DNA from: Zafaria cholistanensis
GTDB taxonomy: Bacteria > Actinomycetota > Actinomycetes > Actinomycetales > Micrococcaceae
Direction of reading: 5' to 3'
DNA length: 64,000 bases
Assembly: GCF_008580665.1 (NCBI RefSeq)
Contig: NZ_BKDJ01000013.1
Coordinates: 1 to 64,000, forward strand
Under the pieces are notes generated by a model that saw only the letters and a list, made by a program, of their open reading frames with translations, did not search any database and was not told the DNA's origin. Positions 31,240-39,869 of this stretch are shown here, in pieces (the stretch's first letter is position 1; the number at the start of each line of letters is the position of its first letter). A program made the translations under genes and the position numbers.

Positions 31240-31409
31240 CGCACCCTCCTCGCGTTGAGCGCGGGCCCTGGCGCCCGCACCCCCAACGCTACCGGTTCCG
31301 GGCCCAGGGGACGGGAACGGCGGGGCCGGATGCCCCGCCGTTCCCGCCCGCGCCGGCCGCGGCGCGGCCCCGGCCGGAAGGTTACCTTCGCGCAGGCTAG
31401 AATTTCGCC

Positions 31410-32078
31410 ATGGCCGCAATGCCCACCGAGCGGGTCCGCTCCCCCGAAACCAGGCCGCGGCTGCGGGGCTGGATCCATGCAGCGACGGCGCCGCTTGCGC
31501 TGGCAGCGGGCATTGTCCTGGTGGTGCTGGCGCCCACGCCCGGCGGGAAGCTGGTCTCCGCGGTGTACGCGCTGACCGGTCTGCTGCTGTTCACCGTGAG
31601 CGCGGTCTACCACCGCGGCAACTGGACGCCCCGGGTGCGGCTGGCCCTGAAGCGCCTGGACCACACCAACATCATGCTGGTGATCGCCGGCTCCTACACG
31701 CCGCTGGCCTGGGCCCTGCTGCCAGCGGACAAGGCGGCCCTGCTGCTGTCCCTGGTCTGGTCCGGCGCGGTGCTCGGCGTACTGTTCCGCGTCCTGTGGA
31801 CACACGCGCCGCGCTGGCTCTACGTCCCGGTCTATATCGCCCTGGGCCTGGGCGCCCTCCTCTTCATCGGCGACTTCTTCGCGGCCAGCGTGGCGGCGGC
31901 CGTGCTCGTCTGCGCCGGGGGAGCGTTCTACATCGCCGGCGCGGTCTTCTACGCGCTCCAGCGGCCCAACATCCACGTGGACTGGTTCGGATTCCACGAG
32001 CTGTTCCACGCGTTCACCGTGGCCGGATTCGCCTGCCACTTCATCGCGATCATGATTGCGGTCCTCGGGGTCCGCTGA
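31410..32078 (+). CDS. trhA: Hemolysin III family membrane protein (TrhA/PAQR)
   Basis: 222 residues with seven predicted membrane helices. The conserved motifs of the PAQR/hemolysin III family are present: SAVYHRGNW after helix 2, DHTNIMLVIAGSYTPLA, HELFHAFTVAGFACHFIA at the end. The Ser/His/Asp residues form a likely metal site. Bacterial TrhA proteins are linked to membrane energetics and fluidity rather than true haemolysis. Divergent from the cis-prenyl transferase gene. Confidence 0.9.
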   Translation: MAAMPTERVRSPETRPRLRGWIHAATAPLALAAGIVLVVLAPTPGGKLVSAVYALTGLLLFTVSAVYHRGNWTPRVRLALKRLDHTNIMLVIAGSYTPLAWALLPADKAALLLSLVWSGAVLGVLFRVLWTHAPRWLYVPVYIALGLGALLFIGDFFAASVAAAVLVCAGGAFYIAGAVFYALQRPNIHVDWFGFHELFHAFTVAGFACHFIAIMIAVLGVR

Positions 32079-32110
32079 TCCCTCCCGGCGGCCTTCTGCG
32101 CGGTGCAAAT

Positions 32111-32185
32111 CTGCACGGAACGGACCTGCACCGAACGGACCGGCACCGAACGGACCTGCAGCGAACGGACCTGCAGCGAACGGCG
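32111..32185 (+). repeat. Five tandem 15-bp repeats downstream of trhA
   Basis: Units of CTGCACCGAACGGAC type run from 32111 to 32185, with one to three differences between copies. Because the period is 15, one frame reads as a repeated NGPAP-like pentapeptide, but no gene covers it. It lies between the convergent trhA and YyaL-like genes. Confidence 0.8.
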
Positions 32186-32214
32186 CGCCTTCCCGGACCC
32201 GGCCCGTGACCGGC

Positions 32215-34476
32215 TCAGGTGCCGGCCGCGGCCAGGGCCGCTTCCAGTTCCCCGGCGGAGCCGAACGGGGACGCGCACACGCCGCCCCGGCACAGGTAGA
32301 CGCGCAGGCTTCCGTCCGGGGCGGCCGGCCACCCGTCCGGCGGCGGGAGCACCGCTCCGGCCAGCAGCCCGGCCCGCCGGCAACGCTCGCGTTCCTCCGC
32401 GTCCCCCCCGACGGCGACCACTTCCGTCCCGGTGCCGTAGCGCAGCCTCAGGGCCACGGCCAGCGCCGTTCCGGTGGCGCCGGGCGCCCGCGGACCGACC
32501 CGTTGGGCGAACCGGACCAGGTCGGCAGCCATGCGTCCGCGGGCGGCGGCCCGCCGGAAGCGGTCCGCTTCGTCCGTGTTCCCCGCGGCGGCTTCCGCTT
32601 CGGCCGGTTCCCCCTGGACCGCCTCCCCGCCCTCCGGAAGTCCGCCCCCGCCCCCGTTCCCGAGGACGGGGGCGGACTCCAGGCCGGCCTGCTCCAGCAG
32701 GGCAGCGGCCAGCAGCCCGACTCCACCGGGAACCACGCCATCAAACGGTTCCACCGGGACCCGGCCGCCCCGGGCGGTGGCCAAAAGCGGGTCGTCCCCG
32801 GTGGTGTCCCGGGGCTGTCCGTCCGGCAGGAACAACCGTTCGGCGGCCCCAAGCACCTCCCCGGCCCGCCGGATCCACTCCGGCCCGCCGGTCGCGGCGG
32901 CAACGGCCTGGAAGCCCAGTGCCACAGCGGCATAGTCCTCCAGCATTCCCGCGCCCGAGGCCCGGCCGTCGTAGGAGACCCGGGCCAGCCGTCCCGCCGG
33001 TGCGCCCTCCCCGCCGGGCCCGGCTGCGGCCGCGCCGGTTCCGGCCCAATGCACCCGCCAGAGGTACCCGGCGACGTCCCGGGCCAGGCGCACCATTCCC
33101 GGCTCTCCCAGCAGCAGGCCCGCCTGCGCCAGCGCCTGCACGGCCAGGCCGTTCCACGCGGCGACCACCTTCGCGTCCCGGCCCGGCTGGGGCCGGGCCG
33201 CCCGGATCCGCTCCAGCCGGGGGCGCGCCCGGTCCCAGGCGCGCCATTGCTCCCCGGTGGGCAGGCGGGCGAAGGCCAGCGTTTGCGGGAGGTCACCGCC
33301 CAACCCGCCGGTGCCGCCCGGTCCCCCCGCCCCGCCGGGGCCTTCCACCGGCTCCCCGTCCAGGATCGGCTCCAGCAGCGGGTACTCGTCCGGGATCGCC
33401 GCAGCCAGTTCGGCCCGGGTGAACAGGTAGGTGCCGCCCTCGACGTGGCGCCCGTCGGCCATCACCGTGTCGGCATCCAGCGAGGAGGCCAGCCCGGGCC
33501 CGTCAACCACCATGCTGCCCGCCAGCCATGCGGCGGTCCCCTGGGCCACGCGCCGGCCCAGGGCGCGGTGGGCCGGCGCTTCCGCCTGCACTGCCCAGCG
33601 GGCATAATGGCGCAGCAGTTGGGCATTGTCGTAGAGCATTTTCTCGAAGTGAGGAACCCGCCAGCGCGCATCCACGCAATAGCGGGCAAATCCGCCGCCC
33701 ACCTGGTCGTACAGGGCGGACAGCGCCATGGCTTCCAGCGTGCGGTCCGCCAGCGCGGCCGCCTGGGCGGCCGTTTCCGTCCCGGAGGCGGCGCACTGGA
33801 GCAGGAAGTCCAGCGCGGAGGACGGCGGGAACTTCGGCGCCGGGGAAAACCCGCCGTCCGCGGACTCGCTGCGCGCCAGCGCCGCGACGGCCGCCGCCAC
33901 CGCCGCATCTGACACCGGCCCGGCGGCGGTTGCGGCGCCCTCGTCGGGGAGGGCCAGCAGCCCGCGCTGGGCATCGGTGACGGAGCCGATGTGCTCGGCC
34001 AGCGCCCCGGCATGCCGCAGCAGCTCCTCCCGCCGCTGCGTCCAGGTTTCGACGACGGCCTCCAGGACCTGCCGGAAGGCCGGCACGCCGGGACGCGGAA
34101 AGGGCGGGTAGTAGGTGCCGGCGTGGATGGTCCGCCCGTCAGGCAGGGCAAAGACGCTCATGGGCCATCCGCCCTGGCCGGTGAGGGTCTGGGTGGCGGC
34201 CATGTACACGGCGTCGACGTCGGGACGCTCCTCGCGGTCCACCTTCACGGGGACGAAGTGGGCGTTCAAATATGCGGCGACGTCCGGGTCATCGAAGGAC
34301 TCGGCGGCCATGACGTGGCACCAGTGGCATGCCGCGTAGCCAATGGAGAGGAAGACGGGGACGTCGCGCTCCGCGGCCGCGGCGAAGGCTTCGGGCCCGA
34401 AGGGCCACCAGTCGACCGGCTGGTGGGCGTGCTGGCGCAGGTAGGCGGACGCGGCGTGGGCGATGCGGTCGGCCAT
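32215..34476 (-). CDS. Thioredoxin-domain protein of the DUF255/YyaL (spermatogenesis-associated 20) family
   Basis: 753 residues. The N-terminal DUF255 thioredoxin-like domain begins RIAHAASAYLRQHAHQPVDWW and contains the CHWCH motif (Cys50, Cys53) plus VKVDREERPDVD and TGQGGWPMSVF. The rest is an alpha/alpha-barrel resembling glycoside hydrolases and N-acylglucosamine epimerases, with VGGGFARYCVDARWRVPHFEKMLYDNA. Exact function is unknown. The ATG has AAGGAG upstream, and 96 further upstream residues were excluded as non-conserved. Confidence 0.9.
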   Translation of the reverse strand: MADRIAHAASAYLRQHAHQPVDWWPFGPEAFAAAAERDVPVFLSIGYAACHWCHVMAAESFDDPDVAAYLNAHFVPVKVDREERPDVDAVYMAATQTLTGQGGWPMSVFALPDGRTIHAGTYYPPFPRPGVPAFRQVLEAVVETWTQRREELLRHAGALAEHIGSVTDAQRGLLALPDEGAATAAGPVSDAAVAAAVAALARSESADGGFSPAPKFPPSSALDFLLQCAASGTETAAQAAALADRTLEAMALSALYDQVGGGFARYCVDARWRVPHFEKMLYDNAQLLRHYARWAVQAEAPAHRALGRRVAQGTAAWLAGSMVVDGPGLASSLDADTVMADGRHVEGGTYLFTRAELAAAIPDEYPLLEPILDGEPVEGPGGAGGPGGTGGLGGDLPQTLAFARLPTGEQWRAWDRARPRLERIRAARPQPGRDAKVVAAWNGLAVQALAQAGLLLGEPGMVRLARDVAGYLWRVHWAGTGAAAAGPGGEGAPAGRLARVSYDGRASGAGMLEDYAAVALGFQAVAAATGGPEWIRRAGEVLGAAERLFLPDGQPRDTTGDDPLLATARGGRVPVEPFDGVVPGGVGLLAAALLEQAGLESAPVLGNGGGGGLPEGGEAVQGEPAEAEAAAGNTDEADRFRRAAARGRMAADLVRFAQRVGPRAPGATGTALAVALRLRYGTGTEVVAVGGDAEERERCRRAGLLAGAVLPPPDGWPAAPDGSLRVYLCRGGVCASPFGSAGELEAALAAAGT

Positions 34477-34618
34477 GGGTGCTCCTTGTCTCGGAGGCGG
34501 CGTCCCGGAGAAGACGCCTCGGGTACGGCGCCTCCAGTGCAGCACATCGGGCAGGGCAAGGATAGGGCCCGTCCGGACAAGGACGCGGGCAGGGGTGTGG
34601 GTACGTGCCCGCAGCCGG

Positions 34619-34972
34619 CTAGCCGGCGGCGCCGCCGCCGTTCGTTTCGCCGGGGCCTTCCCTGCCGGCCCCCTTGGTGCCGGGGCCCTCCGTGCGGGGA
34701 CCCTCCGTGCCGGTGCCGGTGCCGGTGCGCGGCGCGGGAGCGTCGTCGTCGGGCTGGAGGGCACGGCCGCGTTCGACCATGTCCTGCTGGCGCTGCTCGG
34801 TCTCGCTCATGTAGCGCACGCGGCGGATGCGGCGCTGCATGTCGCGCACCAGCAGGATCACACCGATCGCCAGGAACGCCGTGAACACGAACCCCACGAA
34901 CCCGGGGCCGATTTCGCGTGCGCCATCTTCGGTTTGGGTCACGGTGGTGGCGATCAGGTGCAGCAGGTTCAC
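34619..34972 (-). CDS. Small single-pass membrane protein
   Basis: 117 residues. One transmembrane helix spans about 22-42 (GFVGFVFTAFLAIGVILLV), followed by a basic cytosolic segment DMQRRIRRVRYMSE and a Gly/Thr/Glu-rich tail coded by short GC-rich repeats. It looks like a conserved actinobacterial protein seen beside mca, but no function is known. It lies 46 bases after the mca stop on the same strand. Confidence 0.65.
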   Translation of the reverse strand: MNLLHLIATTVTQTEDGAREIGPGFVGFVFTAFLAIGVILLVRDMQRRIRRVRYMSETEQRQQDMVERGRALQPDDDAPAPRTGTGTGTEGPRTEGPGTKGAGREGPGETNGGGAAG

Positions 34973-35018
34973 TTCGGAAGGCTCTTTCTACTGGTCCGCC
35001 GGCGGCGCCGGCACCCCT

Positions 35019-35936
35019 CTATCTTAGCCCGGCGAACAGGTCGGTCTCCGGGAGGGAGGTTTCCACGGCCGACTCCACCAGCGTGTACTCCTCCCACGGC
35101 CAATGCCGTGCGGCGAGCTCGGTAGGGACCTTGAAGAAAAAGCCCTCCGGGTCGATCTGGGTCCGGTGGGCCAGCAGGGCCCGGTCCCGGTACCCGAAGA
35201 ATTCCGCGCATTCGATCCGCGTGGTGGTTTCATGGCGGCTGGCCCAGCCGAACATCCCGCCCTCCGGGTGTTCCTCCCAGGCCCGGACACGCTCCGCGTA
35301 GGGCGATTCGAGTCCGGCCTCCAGCATCGCGTAGTGCAGCGCCCGGAAGCGCTCCGGGTTGAAGGCGCGGTCGTAGTACAGCTTCTGCGGAGCCCAGGCC
35401 GGGCCGGCCCCGGGGTAGCGTTCCGCATCCCCCGCGGCGGCGAACGCCTCCACTGCGACCCGGTGCGCCTGGATGTGGTCCGGGTGCGGGTAGCCCCCGT
35501 TCTCGTCGTAGGAGATGAGCACGTGCGGGCGGAACTCCCGCACCAGCCTCACCAGCGGCTCGGCGGCGCGCTGGAGCGGCTGGGCGGCGAAGCAGCCGTA
35601 GGGCAGGGGCGGCAGCGGCTCTCCCTCCGGCAGGCCGGAGTCCATGAAGCCGAGCCAGCGGTGCTGGATCCCGAGGATCTGCGCGGCCTCGGCCATCTCC
35701 TCCCGGCGCAGCCCCGCGAGGTCACGGTGGGCCCGGGCCAGCGACCCGACGGCGGCGTTGAGGATGTCCCCGCGTTCGCCTCCGGTGCAGGTGGCCACCA
35801 TCACCTCGGCCCCGGCGTGCACATACGCGGCCATCATCGCGGCACCCTTGCTGGACTCGTCGTCCGGGTGCGCATGGACGGCCATCAGGCGCAGGCCGCC
35901 GGACGGCGGGACGGATGGGGTCCGGGGGTGTTCCAC
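35019..35936 (-). CDS. mca: Mycothiol S-conjugate amidase
   Basis: Cleaves mycothiol S-conjugates of toxins and drugs, releasing the mercapturate for export. 305 residues. The LmbE-type zinc site is present: VHAHPDDESSKGA (His23, Asp26) and GGYPHPDHIQAH further on. ATCTGGERGDIL and the WEEYTLVESAVETSLPETDLFAGLR ending are typical of Mca rather than MshB. The GTG at 35936 is chosen; AGGGAG lies about 11 bases upstream. Its presence supports a mycothiol-producing actinobacterium. Divergent from DUF4307. Confidence 0.92.
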   Translation of the reverse strand: MEHPRTPSVPPSGGLRLMAVHAHPDDESSKGAAMMAAYVHAGAEVMVATCTGGERGDILNAAVGSLARAHRDLAGLRREEMAEAAQILGIQHRWLGFMDSGLPEGEPLPPLPYGCFAAQPLQRAAEPLVRLVREFRPHVLISYDENGGYPHPDHIQAHRVAVEAFAAAGDAERYPGAGPAWAPQKLYYDRAFNPERFRALHYAMLEAGLESPYAERVRAWEEHPEGGMFGWASRHETTTRIECAEFFGYRDRALLAHRTQIDPEGFFFKVPTELAARHWPWEEYTLVESAVETSLPETDLFAGLR

Positions 35937-35997
35937 TAGCTGTTGCTCCCTTCGGCGGCGGCACGGTCGGCCGCGGCGGGGACGTAGAATGGTAGGG

Positions 35998-36432
35998 ATG
36001 AATCCCCACCGAACGGCACCTGCCGGCGCCACGTCCGAACCCAGCGTAGCCAATCGCTATGGCACGCCCAAGCGGGCTTTGGGCAGGCGCCAGCGCACTG
36101 CCCTCCTGGCCGCCGCGCTGGCCGTGGCCGTCGTCGTGGCCGGTTTCTTTTCGTTCGCCGGCGGGCCCCGGGTGACCTCGAAGGACATCGCGTTCGAGAT
36201 CCTCTCCCCCACCCGCGCCACCGTCACCTTCGATGTGGAACGCAACGCCGGGGAACGGGTGGAGTGCTCCGTGAGGGTCCTGGATGACAGCTACGCGGTG
36301 GTGGGGTGGAAGTCCGTGGTGTTCGAGCCGGGAGAGGGCACCGGACACGAAAAGGTGCGCCATACCGTGGAGCTGCGCACCGAGGCCTTGGGCACCACCG
36401 GCGGCGTCGGTGACTGCTGGAAACTGGACTAA
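35998..36432 (+). CDS. DUF4307 family membrane protein
   Basis: 144 residues: basic N-terminus, a transmembrane helix at about 36-55 (RTALLAAALAVAVVVAGFF), then an extracytoplasmic beta-rich domain (SKDIAFEILSPTRATVTFDV, ECSVRVLDDSYAVVGWKSV). This is the actinobacterial DUF4307 family of unknown function, regularly located between mca and greA, as here. ATG with GGTAGGG just upstream. Confidence 0.82.
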   Translation: MNPHRTAPAGATSEPSVANRYGTPKRALGRRQRTALLAAALAVAVVVAGFFSFAGGPRVTSKDIAFEILSPTRATVTFDVERNAGERVECSVRVLDDSYAVVGWKSVVFEPGEGTGHEKVRHTVELRTEALGTTGGVGDCWKLD

Positions 36433-36676
36433 AACTGGACCAGGGGCCCCGCCGGCCGCGACGCGGGCCCCCGCCCGGGCCGCGCCTTCTTGGGGCGGGG
36501 CCAAAGTGGGGCTAATATCTAGCGAATACGATCCACCCCGCCGGATGCTGGTGAGGGACCCCGGTCCACCACAGGCGCAGGCGGGGTCTTTGCTTGCGCA
36601 AGACTTTCGCGCAGGTGGGAAAGTTGCGTTGGCCGGACCACGGATCGGCCGGCCCGTCACTACCAAGGAGAAGCCC
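36433..36676 (+). promoter_or_regulatory. greA: greA promoter and long leader
   Basis: A candidate promoter reads TTGGGG at 36490-36495, a 17-base spacer, and TAATAT at 36513-36518, giving a leader of about 150 bases. The leader is rich in short inverted repeats, for example GC-rich arms around 36535-36590, but matches no riboswitch class I recognise. The AAGGAG ribosome-binding site lies at 36665-36670. Confidence 0.45.
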
Positions 36677-37168
36677 GTGACCACCACCAACGAACCCGTT
36701 GTCTGGCTCACCCAGGAGGCGTTCGCGCGCCTGAGCGCCGAACTCGAGCACCTGTCCGGTCCCGGCCGGGCGGAGATCGTGGCGCGCATCGAGCAGGCCC
36801 GCTCCGAGGGTGACCTGAAGGAGAACGGCGGCTACCACGCCGCCAAGGAAGAGCAGGGCAAGGCCGAGGCCCGCATCGCGTACCTCAAGGACATGCTGTC
36901 CAAGGCCCACGTCGGGGAGGCCCCGGCCGACGACGGCATCGTCGAGCCCGGCATGCTGGTCGAGGCCATTATCGCCGGGGACAAGACCGTGTTCCTCTTC
37001 GGCTCCCGCGAAGTGGCGGGCGATTCGGACCTGGACGTCTACAGCGAGAAGTCCCCGATCGGCACCGCCGTGCACGGCAAGAAGGCCGGCGACAAGCTGA
37101 GCTACACGGCGCCGAACGGACGCGAGATTTCGGTGGAGATCCTTTCCGCCAAGCCGTACACCGGATAG
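36677..37168 (+). CDS. greA: Transcription elongation factor GreA
   Basis: Rescues backtracked RNA polymerase by stimulating transcript cleavage. 163 residues: N-terminal coiled coil with the acidic tip GDLKENGGYHAAKEEQ, and a C-terminal FKBP-like domain with SPIGTAVHGKKAGD and ISVEIL. The GTG is supported by AAGGAGAAG. A strong terminator follows. Neighbours mca and ilvA are also next to greA in other actinobacteria. Confidence 0.95.
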   Translation: MTTTNEPVVWLTQEAFARLSAELEHLSGPGRAEIVARIEQARSEGDLKENGGYHAAKEEQGKAEARIAYLKDMLSKAHVGEAPADDGIVEPGMLVEAIIAGDKTVFLFGSREVAGDSDLDVYSEKSPIGTAVHGKKAGDKLSYTAPNGREISVEILSAKPYTG

Positions 37169-37189
37169 CGGAACCGCATCCATCGGCCG

Positions 37190-37232
37190 AAGGCCGGCGT
37201 CCCGGGCAGCCCCGGAGGACGCCGGCCTTTTT
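37190..37232 (+). terminator. Rho-independent terminator of greA
   Basis: 13-bp arms at 37190-37202 and 37217-37229 flank a loop that itself contains a small GC stem. A TTTTT run ends at 37232. This is a textbook terminator 21 bases after the greA stop. Confidence 0.9.
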
Positions 37233-37278
37233 GGCCGTTGCCGCCCGCGCCGGGCAGGCGCGGAGCCTGCCCCGCGCG

Positions 37279-38529
37279 CTAGTGGACGACGACCGGCTGG
37301 AATCCTTCGGCCCGAAGGTTCTGCAGGACCTGCTCAGAGTGCGTGTGGCCCTTGGTCTCCATGTCGATGGTGATCGCGACATCGCCCATGCTCAGCGCCC
37401 CGCCAATGCGGGTGTGGTCGACCCGGGTGACGTTGGCGTCGGACTCGGCGATGACGCGCGAGATCGTGGCCAGGGAGCCCGGGCGGTCGTCAAGCATGAT
37501 GCGGACGGTCAGGTAGCGTCCGGCCACGGAGAGGCCGCGCTGGATGACCTTGAGCATCAGCAGCGGATCGACGTTGCCGCCGGAAAGGACAACCGCGACC
37601 TTGTTCGGGTGGACGCCGATCTCCTGGAGCTTGCCGTCGAGCAGGGCTGCGACGCCCACCGCGCCGGCGGGCTCCACCACCAGCTTGGAGCGCTCGAGCA
37701 GGAACACCAGGGCCGCGGCCAGGGAATCCTCGCTGACGGTGATGACGTCGTCCACCAGCTCCCGGATGATCTGGAACGGCAGCTGGCCGGGCCGGCCGAC
37801 CGCGATGCCGTCGGCGATGGTGGAGACACGCTTGAGCGGAACCAGCGCGTCCGCCGCGAGGGAGGGCGGGTACGCGGCGGCGTTCTCCGCCTGCACGCCG
37901 ATAACCTTGATTTCCCGCCCGAGTTCGGCGGCCTTGGCCTTGACCGCGACGGCCACGCCGGCCAGCAGGCCACCGCCGCCCACGCCCATCAGTACCGTGT
38001 CCACATCGGGGAGCTGCTCAAGCAGTTCCAGCCCGATCGTGCCCTGGCCGGCGATGATGTCCGGGTCGTCGTAGGGCGGCACGAATACCGCGCCGCTGCT
38101 CTCGGCGTAACGCTGCGCCTCGGCCAGCGCCTCGTCCACGTTGTGCCCGTGCAGGATGACCTCGGCGCCGTGGTCCCGGGTGGCGGTCAGTTTGGGCAGC
38201 GCGACCCCGAGCGGCATGTAGATGCGCGCCTTGATGCCCAGGCGCTTGGCTGCTTGGGCCACGCCCTGGGCGTGGTTGCCGGCGGAGGCGGCCACCACGC
38301 CCCGGGCCTTCTCCTCGGGGCTGAGCTTGGCCATGCGGACGTAGGCGCCACGCACCTTGAAGGAGCCGGCCCGCTGGAGGTTCTCGCACTTGAGGAAGAC
38401 CTCGGAACCGGTGGCCAGGCCCAGGGCCCGCGAGTGCTGGACCGGGGTGTATTCGACGACGCCCTCCAGCAGGGTGCGGGCGGCCTCGACGTCGGCGAGG
38501 GTGACGGGCAGTTGGGTCTTTTGGAACAT
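37279..38529 (-). CDS. ilvA: Threonine ammonia-lyase (threonine dehydratase)
   Basis: PLP enzyme converting threonine to 2-oxobutyrate and ammonia, the entry to isoleucine synthesis. 416 residues. The PLP lysine is Lys58 in AGSFKVRGAY, with the phosphate loop GVGGGGLLAG and ASAGNHAQGVA. A single ACT-type regulatory domain occupies roughly residues 330-416 (TVRIMLDDRPGSLATISRVIAE), the short TIGR01127 architecture. The ATG has AGAAGG upstream. It lies 35 bases after the AI-2E exporter gene, probably in one operon. Confidence 0.95.
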   Translation of the reverse strand: MFQKTQLPVTLADVEAARTLLEGVVEYTPVQHSRALGLATGSEVFLKCENLQRAGSFKVRGAYVRMAKLSPEEKARGVVAASAGNHAQGVAQAAKRLGIKARIYMPLGVALPKLTATRDHGAEVILHGHNVDEALAEAQRYAESSGAVFVPPYDDPDIIAGQGTIGLELLEQLPDVDTVLMGVGGGGLLAGVAVAVKAKAAELGREIKVIGVQAENAAAYPPSLAADALVPLKRVSTIADGIAVGRPGQLPFQIIRELVDDVITVSEDSLAAALVFLLERSKLVVEPAGAVGVAALLDGKLQEIGVHPNKVAVVLSGGNVDPLLMLKVIQRGLSVAGRYLTVRIMLDDRPGSLATISRVIAESDANVTRVDHTRIGGALSMGDVAITIDMETKGHTHSEQVLQNLRAEGFQPVVVH

Positions 38530-38564
38530 CGGGGCCTTCTGGAGCGTGGAGGGGGCGTGGGACG

Positions 38565-39827
38565 TTAGGGGGCGGTGGCCGCAGGCCGCGAGGCTTCGCC
38601 GTCGAGGTCGGCCGGCGCCTCGCCAGATTCGGACGGCGGCGGGCCCGGCGAGGGCGCCGGCTCGGCCTCCCAGCTGCGGGCCGCGATATAGCGCACCACC
38701 GTGTTGAGGATGGCCATCGCCGGGACCGCGAACAGGGCTCCGGGGATGCCCGCGACCATGGATCCGCCGGCTACCGCCAGCACCACCGCGAGCGGGTGGA
38801 GGCTGACGGCCTTGCCCATGATCAGGGGCTGGAGGATGTGTGATTCCGCCTGCTGGACCACCAGCACAATGGCGAGCATGATCAGCGCGTTCACCCAGCC
38901 GTTGGCGACCAGGGCCAGCAGGACGGCGATTGCGCCGGTGAAGAGCGCGCCGAGGATCGGGATGAATGAGCCCAGGAACACCAGCACGCTCAGGGGCAGG
39001 GCGAGCGGGACGCCGAGGATGAACGCTCCCATGCCGATGCCTACGGCATCGATGAAGGCCACGAAAAGCTGCACCCTGACGTAGTTGACCAGGCTGCTCC
39101 AGCCGCGGCGTCCGGCGCCGTCGGTGGCCGCCCGGGCGGTGCGGGGCATCAGGCCGACCAGGAAACCCCAGATGCGGTTGCCCTCCAGCAGGAAGAAGAT
39201 CAGCGCGAACAGGGTCAGCAGCAGGCCTGCGGCAAGGTGGCCGACCGTGGTGCCCCAGGACAGCGCGCCGCTGAGGATCGAGGAGCTGTTGCCCTGCAAC
39301 TGCTTCAGCGCGCTGTCCAGGTACTGGTTGATCTCGGCGTTGGTCAGTTGCAGCGGACCTTGGGAGAGCCAGGTTTCCACTTGGACGATGCCGGCCAGGG
39401 CCTGGGTCCACAGGCTCGCGAAGCCGCTGGCCAGGGTCCGCCCCACGATTGAGAGCGCCCCGCCGATCAGCCCCAGGAACGCCACGATCGTCAGGCCCGT
39501 GGCCAGCCCGTTCGGCACGTGCCAGCGCCGCAGTGCCACCACGACGGGCGAGAGCAGGCCGGAGAGCAGCGCCGCGATCATGACCGGGATTACCAGCAGC
39601 GACACCTGGGACAACAGCCAGACGATGATGCCGGAGACCGCGATGATGAGCCCGACCCGCCAGGCCCACGCCGCGGCGATGCGCACCCCGTAGGGAATGT
39701 CGTGGGCCGTGTTGGCGACCGGCCCCGAAGCGGCCCGGCCGGGTGCCGGCGGGCGTGCGGGCACCGGACCCTGCACGGCCGGGTCCGGCTGGACCGAACG
39801 GGTGCCACGGATTGCGAAGCGGTTCAT
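38565..39827 (-). CDS. AI-2E family transporter (DUF20/PerM-like)
   Basis: 420 residues with about eight membrane helices in the typical PerM layout: a first pair near 65-105, a long extracytoplasmic helical stretch with LTNAEINQYLDSALKQL, then FLGSFIPILGALFTGAIAVLLAL and QQAESHILQPLIMGKAVSLHPL, the family signature. Members export small molecules or ions; AI-2 export is only one case. The ATG at 39827 follows ATGGGA and is favoured over 39845. The last 35 residues are Pro/Glu-rich. Confidence 0.88.
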   Translation of the reverse strand: MNRFAIRGTRSVQPDPAVQGPVPARPPAPGRAASGPVANTAHDIPYGVRIAAAWAWRVGLIIAVSGIIVWLLSQVSLLVIPVMIAALLSGLLSPVVVALRRWHVPNGLATGLTIVAFLGLIGGALSIVGRTLASGFASLWTQALAGIVQVETWLSQGPLQLTNAEINQYLDSALKQLQGNSSSILSGALSWGTTVGHLAAGLLLTLFALIFFLLEGNRIWGFLVGLMPRTARAATDGAGRRGWSSLVNYVRVQLFVAFIDAVGIGMGAFILGVPLALPLSVLVFLGSFIPILGALFTGAIAVLLALVANGWVNALIMLAIVLVVQQAESHILQPLIMGKAVSLHPLAVVLAVAGGSMVAGIPGALFAVPAMAILNTVVRYIAARSWEAEPAPSPGPPPSESGEAPADLDGEASRPAATAP

Positions 39828-39869
39828 ATTCCCATACTTACACATGGGCCCGGAGAAACGGCGGGCATG

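Noticed and set aside
31410-32078. A haemolysin or virulence factor
   Set aside because: Hemolysin III is a historical name; the sequence is a PAQR/TrhA-type housekeeping membrane protein.
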